Shown here piece after piece: positions 59,961-64,000 of a stretch of DNA of 64,000 nt. The position numbers and the translations under genes are program-made. The notes below the pieces were generated by a model. The model was given only the letters and a program-made list of their open reading frames with translations, was not told where the DNA came from and made no database searches. Origin of the DNA: Haloechinothrix_A salitolerans (GTDB taxonomy: Bacteria > Actinomycetota > Actinomycetes > Mycobacteriales > Pseudonocardiaceae); the NCBI RefSeq assembly GCF_039544105.1, contig NZ_BAABLA010000108.1. One strand, given 5' to 3'. The first letter of the stretch is position 1, and each line of letters opens with the position of its first letter.

Positions 59961-60407
59961 ATGGCACACGGACGCGGGGCCGCCCCCAAAGCTCAGCGAG
60001 CCATACCCGACAGGGTTGGATCAGCGTCGGCGGACACGGTCGACCCTGCCGCTATGGCCGGCGGGGCATGGACGGGCTTCTGCGTCCTGCTGCTCGGCGG
60101 CCTCGCCCTCCCCCTCGTCACTGCCTACACGCAAATCGGCCCCACTCTCCTGTCGGCGGTGACGGGGATCATCGGGTTCGCGGTCGCGGGAGCGCGAATC
60201 GGTGCGGCTCGCCGGCCAGCGGTCCATGGAATGACGACGGCCGTCGCGAGCTACCTGCTCTTTCTCCCGATTATGTACGGGTTTTCGCAGACTCAGATCC
60301 CGGTCGTCATGGCAGTGACGGCGACCGCCGGGATCACCGGGGCGGTTGCCGGGCACCTTCGTAGCTGGTCCCTCTCGATCGCGGCTAATGCAGGGAATGA
60401 AATATGA
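59961..60407 (+). CDS. membrane protein at the head of the Mce operon
   Basis: 148 residues, following GAGGAG. After a soluble 30-residue N-terminus come about four hydrophobic helices (TGFCVLLLGGLALPLVTAYT, LLSAVTGIIGFAVAGARIGA, TAVASYLLFLPIMYGF, VVMAVTATAGITGAVAGHLR). No family recognised. It overlaps the first permease gene (ATGA), so it may be an accessory part of the transporter. Confidence 0.65.
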   Translation: MAHGRGAAPKAQRAIPDRVGSASADTVDPAAMAGGAWTGFCVLLLGGLALPLVTAYTQIGPTLLSAVTGIIGFAVAGARIGAARRPAVHGMTTAVASYLLFLPIMYGFSQTQIPVVMAVTATAGITGAVAGHLRSWSLSIAANAGNEI

Positions 60408-61267
60408 CGATAAGGATAACGAAAGACCTCGAACGTCCGAACCAGGACCGAGGCCGTCGCCGTACCGGGGAACGGCCGGGATGGGTATCAGCAGCCCAGC
60501 GGCCTCTCCTAGAGGCGGGCGAGATAACCCAGCTGTTCGGCAAGGTCATCTGGTCGGCGGCGCGTTATCCAGTCGGTTACTGGACAGATGTCCGTGATCA
60601 GATGTATGACACATTGCGCCGCTGCGCCATTCCGATCATCGTGTCCACCACGATCTTCGGATTCGCCGCGCCTGGTATGCAAGGCGGCGCCATGTACAGC
60701 GTCCTCGGGATCCCTGAGCGCCTCGGATCCTTCCTGCTCATGGCGAGCGTCAGGGAATTTGCCCCGTGGCTAACGGCGATGATCGTCGCAGGCGTTATGG
60801 GCACCGCCATTACGGCGGACCTCGGTTCCCGGCGCATCCGCGACGAGCTCGATGCGATGCAGGTGCTTGGAATCGATCCCGTGCGAACGCTGATCGTGCC
60901 GAGAGTTATCGCGGTAACGGTGATGACGGGCCTGCTCGTTGTCGGCGCACTGGTTTGCGGAGTGTTCGGTGGATACCTAGTCGCCGTGTTAGTCTTCGAC
61001 GCCAATGGTTCTGCCTTCGTCGCTAATTTTTGGGCGAACGCAACTACGACCGACATCTGGGGCAGCGTCATCAAGACGTTAATATTCGGGCTTCTTACCT
61101 CGGTCGTTTGCTGTTACAAAGGCCTCAGTGCACAGGGCGGGCCAATCGGCGTCGGTCGCGCCGTGAACCAGGCGGTGGTGATCTCCTTCGTCGCCGTTTA
61201 TGTCTTCAACTATCTCTTCACCACTGTTCTGCTCGGGCTTAACCCCGACATGCACGTATTCAAGTAA
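60404..61267 (+). CDS. YrbE/MlaE-family permease A of the Mce importer
   Basis: 287 residues. The MlaE domain is shown by RIRDELDAMQVLGIDPVRTL with IVPRVIAVTVMTGLLVVGAL, and about five hydrophobic helices. In Mce systems, two such permeases form the membrane channel for hydrophobic substrates such as sterols or lipids. The N-terminal 45 residues are polar. Overlaps its upstream gene by ATGA; the second permease follows 12 bases later. Confidence 0.9.
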   Translation: MTIRITKDLERPNQDRGRRRTGERPGWVSAAQRPLLEAGEITQLFGKVIWSAARYPVGYWTDVRDQMYDTLRRCAIPIIVSTTIFGFAAPGMQGGAMYSVLGIPERLGSFLLMASVREFAPWLTAMIVAGVMGTAITADLGSRRIRDELDAMQVLGIDPVRTLIVPRVIAVTVMTGLLVVGALVCGVFGGYLVAVLVFDANGSAFVANFWANATTTDIWGSVIKTLIFGLLTSVVCCYKGLSAQGGPIGVGRAVNQAVVISFVAVYVFNYLFTTVLLGLNPDMHVFK

Positions 61268-61279
61268 AGGGCCCATGGC

Positions 61280-62143
61280 ATGGTAGAGACCACCAACTGG
61301 CGGCGAACCCGACAACCAGTGCGCCGAGCGAATCTAAACGGTGCCACGGGTAGTGAGGGAATCAGGGACAACATCAGATCCGCGGTTACAACCGGGGGCG
61401 AAATAGCCAGATTCTCCGGTCGTGTGGTCCGCAGCCTGCCGGACTTACGCCACCACATCGGCGAAATCTTCTCGCAAGCCGCGACATTGGTGCTCTTCAG
61501 CGGTCTGCTCATCTGGTTCATGCAGTTTGTGATCGGAACCATGTGCGCCACCAATGCGAGTTATACCCTGGAGCAGGTGGGCGCGCCCAGCTATGCGGCG
61601 GTGTTCAACAACGTCTGCGGCCTTCGTGAGATGTCGCCGTACATGTGGGCGTACATCTTCGCCGCAAAAGTTGGGTGCGGCCTCGTCGCTGAAATCGGGT
61701 CGATGCGTATCTCAGAGGAAATCGATGCGATGGAAGTCATGGGTGTCAACTCGTTGAGCTACCTAGTCGGGACGCGCATCATGGCGGCTTGGATCACTAT
61801 GCCGTTCCTTTATTTCGTTGGACTGGGGTTCACGTTCATCGCCATGTACTTGATCACCGTCGTGCAGTTCGGGACTGTGTCGCCGGGTGGGTACTCGTAC
61901 CTGTTCTGGTTGTTTCAAAATCCGTATGACGTGGCCGCTTCCATGCTGAAGATGTTCGGAATGGGTACAGTGATCATTTTCGTCGGTTGTTATTACGGGT
62001 ATTACGCGGCCGGCGGTCCGTCGGGGGTGGGGAGAAACACGGCGAAATCGATGATGCTCAATATGGTACTCGTGCACGTTGTCGGACTGTTAGGCAGTTG
62101 GCTGGCGTGGGGTGTGCATCCGAATCTGCCGATCGGCAACTGA
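61280..62143 (+). CDS. YrbE/MlaE-family permease B of the Mce importer
   Basis: 287 residues, with RISEEIDAMEVMGVNSLSYL and VGTRIMAAWITMPFLYFVGL as the MlaE core, and AAGGPSGVGRNTAKSMMLNM near the C-terminus, both typical of actinomycete YrbEB. Pairs with the preceding permease. A 47-base gap precedes the ATPase gene. Confidence 0.9.
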   Translation: MVETTNWRRTRQPVRRANLNGATGSEGIRDNIRSAVTTGGEIARFSGRVVRSLPDLRHHIGEIFSQAATLVLFSGLLIWFMQFVIGTMCATNASYTLEQVGAPSYAAVFNNVCGLREMSPYMWAYIFAAKVGCGLVAEIGSMRISEEIDAMEVMGVNSLSYLVGTRIMAAWITMPFLYFVGLGFTFIAMYLITVVQFGTVSPGGYSYLFWLFQNPYDVAASMLKMFGMGTVIIFVGCYYGYYAAGGPSGVGRNTAKSMMLNMVLVHVVGLLGSWLAWGVHPNLPIGN

Positions 62144-62190
62144 CCAGATCGAAATTGCGGCGGTCTTAATAGATGAGGAGGACTCAAGTC

Positions 62191-63003
62191 GTGAGAATAT
62201 CGGGAGAGCTGTCGGCAGGCCACGTTCCCAATTGCGATTCAGCCAACGGGGCGCGTGCGATGGAAGTTCGTGATCTCCATAAAACCTTCGGACGTTCACG
62301 TGTGCTGCAGGGTCTCAACTTGAAGTTCGAGAACGACGCCGTCACGACCATTCTGGGACCTTCCGGTACGGGTAAGAGTGTGCTCATCAAACACCTGGTC
62401 GGCCTTCTGGAACCGGATCAGGGAGAGGTGAAAATCTTCGGTAAGGATATCTGGGGCATCGCCGAACGCGAGCGGTACGACATCCGCAGACGCTTCGGCG
62501 TACTGTTCCAGGACGGTGCGTTGTTTGGCTCGATGAACATCTTCGACAACACCGCGTTTCCGCTGCGAAAACACACGGAAATGTCGGAGCCGGATATACG
62601 TGACCTGGTGTCTGGGCGCCTCAAAGAAGTCGGTCTCGAAAACGCCGCCGAAAAATTGCCCGGCGAGATATCCGGGGGAATGAGGAAGCGGGCGGGATTC
62701 GCGCGCGCGCTGGTGATGAACCCGGACATCTTATTGTTTGACGAGCCGGACTCGGGTTTAGACCCGGTACGGACGAGTTTACTCAACGACCTAATCCTTG
62801 AAGTGCACAGGGAACACAAAGGTACGTACCTGCTCGTGACGCATGATATCCGAACAGCGCGCAAGGTGAGCGACTACATCGGCCTGATCTGGCAAGGAAA
62901 GGTCGTCCACTACGGGCCCGCGGAAGAGGCGTTCGCGTCGGAGGACCCGTTTGTGAGGCAGTTCCTGCTCGGAGAATCGGCCGGACCCTTGGGAATGGAC
63001 TGA
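62191..63003 (+). CDS. ABC ATPase of the Mce importer (MceG/MlaF-like)
   Basis: 270 residues from GTG 62,191, 9 bases after GAGGAGG; an in-frame ATG at 62,173 would put that ribosome site inside the gene. Walker A LGPSGTGKSVLIKHL, signature ISGGMRKRAGFARAL, Walker B ILLFDEPDSGLDP, H-loop VTHDIRTAR: all functional. It supplies ATP hydrolysis for the YrbE/Mce complex. In mycobacteria one MceG located elsewhere serves all Mce systems; here the ATPase is within the operon. Confidence 0.92.
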   Translation: MRISGELSAGHVPNCDSANGARAMEVRDLHKTFGRSRVLQGLNLKFENDAVTTILGPSGTGKSVLIKHLVGLLEPDQGEVKIFGKDIWGIAERERYDIRRRFGVLFQDGALFGSMNIFDNTAFPLRKHTEMSEPDIRDLVSGRLKEVGLENAAEKLPGEISGGMRKRAGFARALVMNPDILLFDEPDSGLDPVRTSLLNDLILEVHREHKGTYLLVTHDIRTARKVSDYIGLIWQGKVVHYGPAEEAFASEDPFVRQFLLGESAGPLGMD

Positions 63004-63008
63004 GCGAT

Positions 63009-64000
63009 ATGCGACGTCTGGCAATTCTGGCGGTCGCCGCGACCGCGCTAGCCGGTGGCGCCGGGTGGGCTGCTTCCAGCGCCGACGACGGCTACACAAC
63101 CCATGTCGTGCTGCCGTCGGCTACGGGCCTGGTCGAAGGAAGCAAGGTCCTCATCGATGGCTTCGACGCCGGCCAGGTGGGTGATATCGAGGTCGTGAAC
63201 GGCAAGGCTCGGGTCGCACTTGATCTGGACGACGAAGTCGCTCCGCTGCACTCCGGGGCCGAGGCGGCGATCGTGTGGAAGGCGGTCCTCGGCGAGCGTC
63301 AGGTTGACATCCGCGATGGAGCTGAGTCGAACCCCGTGATCCGCGATGGCGGGACGCTCGAAGGGAAAATGCCGGATCCGGTCGAGATAGACAAGGTGCT
63401 CAACGCCCTTGACCGCCCTACCAGAACACACCTGCGGTCCTCGATCAAACGGCTCAACAAGACCGTCGGCTCGAACGAGACGGAGTTGCGGCAGACGCTC
63501 ACGCAGGCGGGGCCAGCGGTCGCAGAGCTCGTCGGCGTGCTTCGAGAGGTCGGTTCGGATGGTCGCGCGATCGAGCAACTGGTGAGCGAGACCAACGAGA
63601 TGATCAGTACCCTGTCCCGTCGCGATGCGGTGGTACGGGGAATCGTCGAGCGCCTCTCGGGGATGAGCCGCGATCTGGTGCGCGAGCGTGAGGCTATGCG
63701 CGCCGGACTGGCCAAGCTTCCCGAAGTGCTCTCGACGGCGGATCGGACGCTCGGCAAGGTTCCGGATGTCGCGGACGAGGCGGTTCCGCTGCTCGAGGAT
63801 TTGCGACCGGCCGCGGAACGGCTGCCGTCCGTGGCGAGCAAGCTGCAGCCGGTGCTGCGGGACCTCCGTCCGATGGTTGCCCGGCTGCGTCCCACGCTCC
63901 ACGCGGCGGACATGCTCCTGCAGCGCACACCAGCACTGCTGGACAGTACGAAGCAAGTACTGCCCGGCAGCGAGTCGGCGATTAGCGACCTGACACCCGC
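63009..64000 (+). CDS. Mce/MlaD-family protein (partial, runs off the window)
   Basis: ATG 63,009, five bases after the ATPase stop. 330 codons are visible and the gene continues. A signal-type N-terminus (RRLAILAVAATALAGGAGWA) without lipobox cysteine is followed by the MlaD domain (VLPSATGLVEGSKVLIDGFD, AGQVGDIEVVNGKARVALDL) and a long helical Mce tail with many leucines. Mce proteins assemble into a tube that carries hydrophobic substrates across the cell envelope. The large frame antisense to it is a shadow. Confidence 0.88.
   Translation, partial: MRRLAILAVAATALAGGAGWAASSADDGYTTHVVLPSATGLVEGSKVLIDGFDAGQVGDIEVVNGKARVALDLDDEVAPLHSGAEAAIVWKAVLGERQVDIRDGAESNPVIRDGGTLEGKMPDPVEIDKVLNALDRPTRTHLRSSIKRLNKTVGSNETELRQTLTQAGPAVAELVGVLREVGSDGRAIEQLVSETNEMISTLSRRDAVVRGIVERLSGMSRDLVREREAMRAGLAKLPEVLSTADRTLGKVPDVADEAVPLLEDLRPAAERLPSVASKLQPVLRDLRPMVARLRPTLHAADMLLQRTPALLDSTKQVLPGSESAISDLTP

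Noticed and set aside
59893..60364. Alternative frames over the first gene of the Mce operon
   Set aside because: They lack ribosome sites and hydrophobic helices; the frame from 59,961 has both and couples to the permease gene.
63048..63956. 302-residue minus-strand open frame at the window end
   Set aside because: Antisense to a clear Mce protein that starts at 63,009 and runs off the window.

Overview
The window is high-GC DNA with many GTG and TTG starts, GTGA/ATGA start-stop overlaps, an Mce lipid-importer operon, SecDF, PadR, GntR/FCD and LuxR-type regulators. This points to an actinomycete, most likely of the Pseudonocardiaceae or a related family; the family is inferred from gene content only. 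Most of it is accessory, catabolic DNA mixed with decayed mobile DNA. No rRNA, intact tRNA or CRISPR array was found.

Layout. (1) 1-3,300: the end of an insertion sequence, then a minus-strand chain of very small overlapping genes under an XRE/TPR-type regulator, resembling the accessory part of an integrative element. (2) 3,298-16,110: an islet bounded by two direct repeats of the 3' half of a tRNA-Thr(UGU) gene. It carries a GAF/AAA+/Fis regulator and a probable cyclic alcohol/ketone pathway: alcohol dehydrogenase, Baeyer-Villiger monooxygenase, SMP-30-type lactonase, aldehyde dehydrogenase, acyl-CoA ligase, glutaryl-CoA dehydrogenase-like enzyme and an acrylyl-CoA reductase-like enzyme. 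An HTH gene and a broken nucleotidyltransferase toxin gene sit at its right edge. (3) 16,238-25,185: a PadR regulator and six tightly packed genes whose content matches the 2-furoyl-CoA pathway (ligase, molybdenum hydroxylase of three subunits, crotonase-family hydrolase) plus a BenE-type transporter. (4) 25,190-40,080: housekeeping-like membrane genes (two cation/proton antiporters, DedA, SecDF) among many pseudogenes, including remnants of an arginase, a second SecDF, a P-type ATPase, a recombinase, PrsW and a frameshifted universal stress protein. (5) 40,085-53,704: a large aromatic-ring degradation cluster: meta-cleavage hydrolase, HpaB-type flavin monooxygenase, SDR, cupin, VOC extradiol dioxygenase, GntR regulator; then on the minus strand LigB-type extradiol dioxygenase, fused ETF beta-alpha, rubredoxin and an SCP2-like protein; then Rieske oxygenase alpha and beta, a small conserved protein, cis-dihydrodiol dehydrogenase and 2-keto-4-pentenoate hydratase. 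(6) 53,705-59,170: ECF sigma factor, a broken IS630 element and an NB-ARC/LuxR regulator. (7) 59,174-64,000: a flavin reductase that could serve the HpaB oxygenase, and divergently an Mce-type importer with its own ATPase, running off the window.

How it may work together. A palindrome of the form CTARCATGYTAG recurs upstream of the meta-cleavage operon, the rubredoxin/ETF operon, the Rieske operon, the flavin reductase and the Mce operon, with a partial copy just upstream of the GntR gene. I infer one GntR-controlled regulon joining uptake of a hydrophobic aromatic or terpenoid substrate (Mce), ring oxygenation (Rieske and HpaB systems, with ETF, rubredoxin and flavin reductase as electron carriers) and ring cleavage. 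The substrate cannot be read from the sequence.
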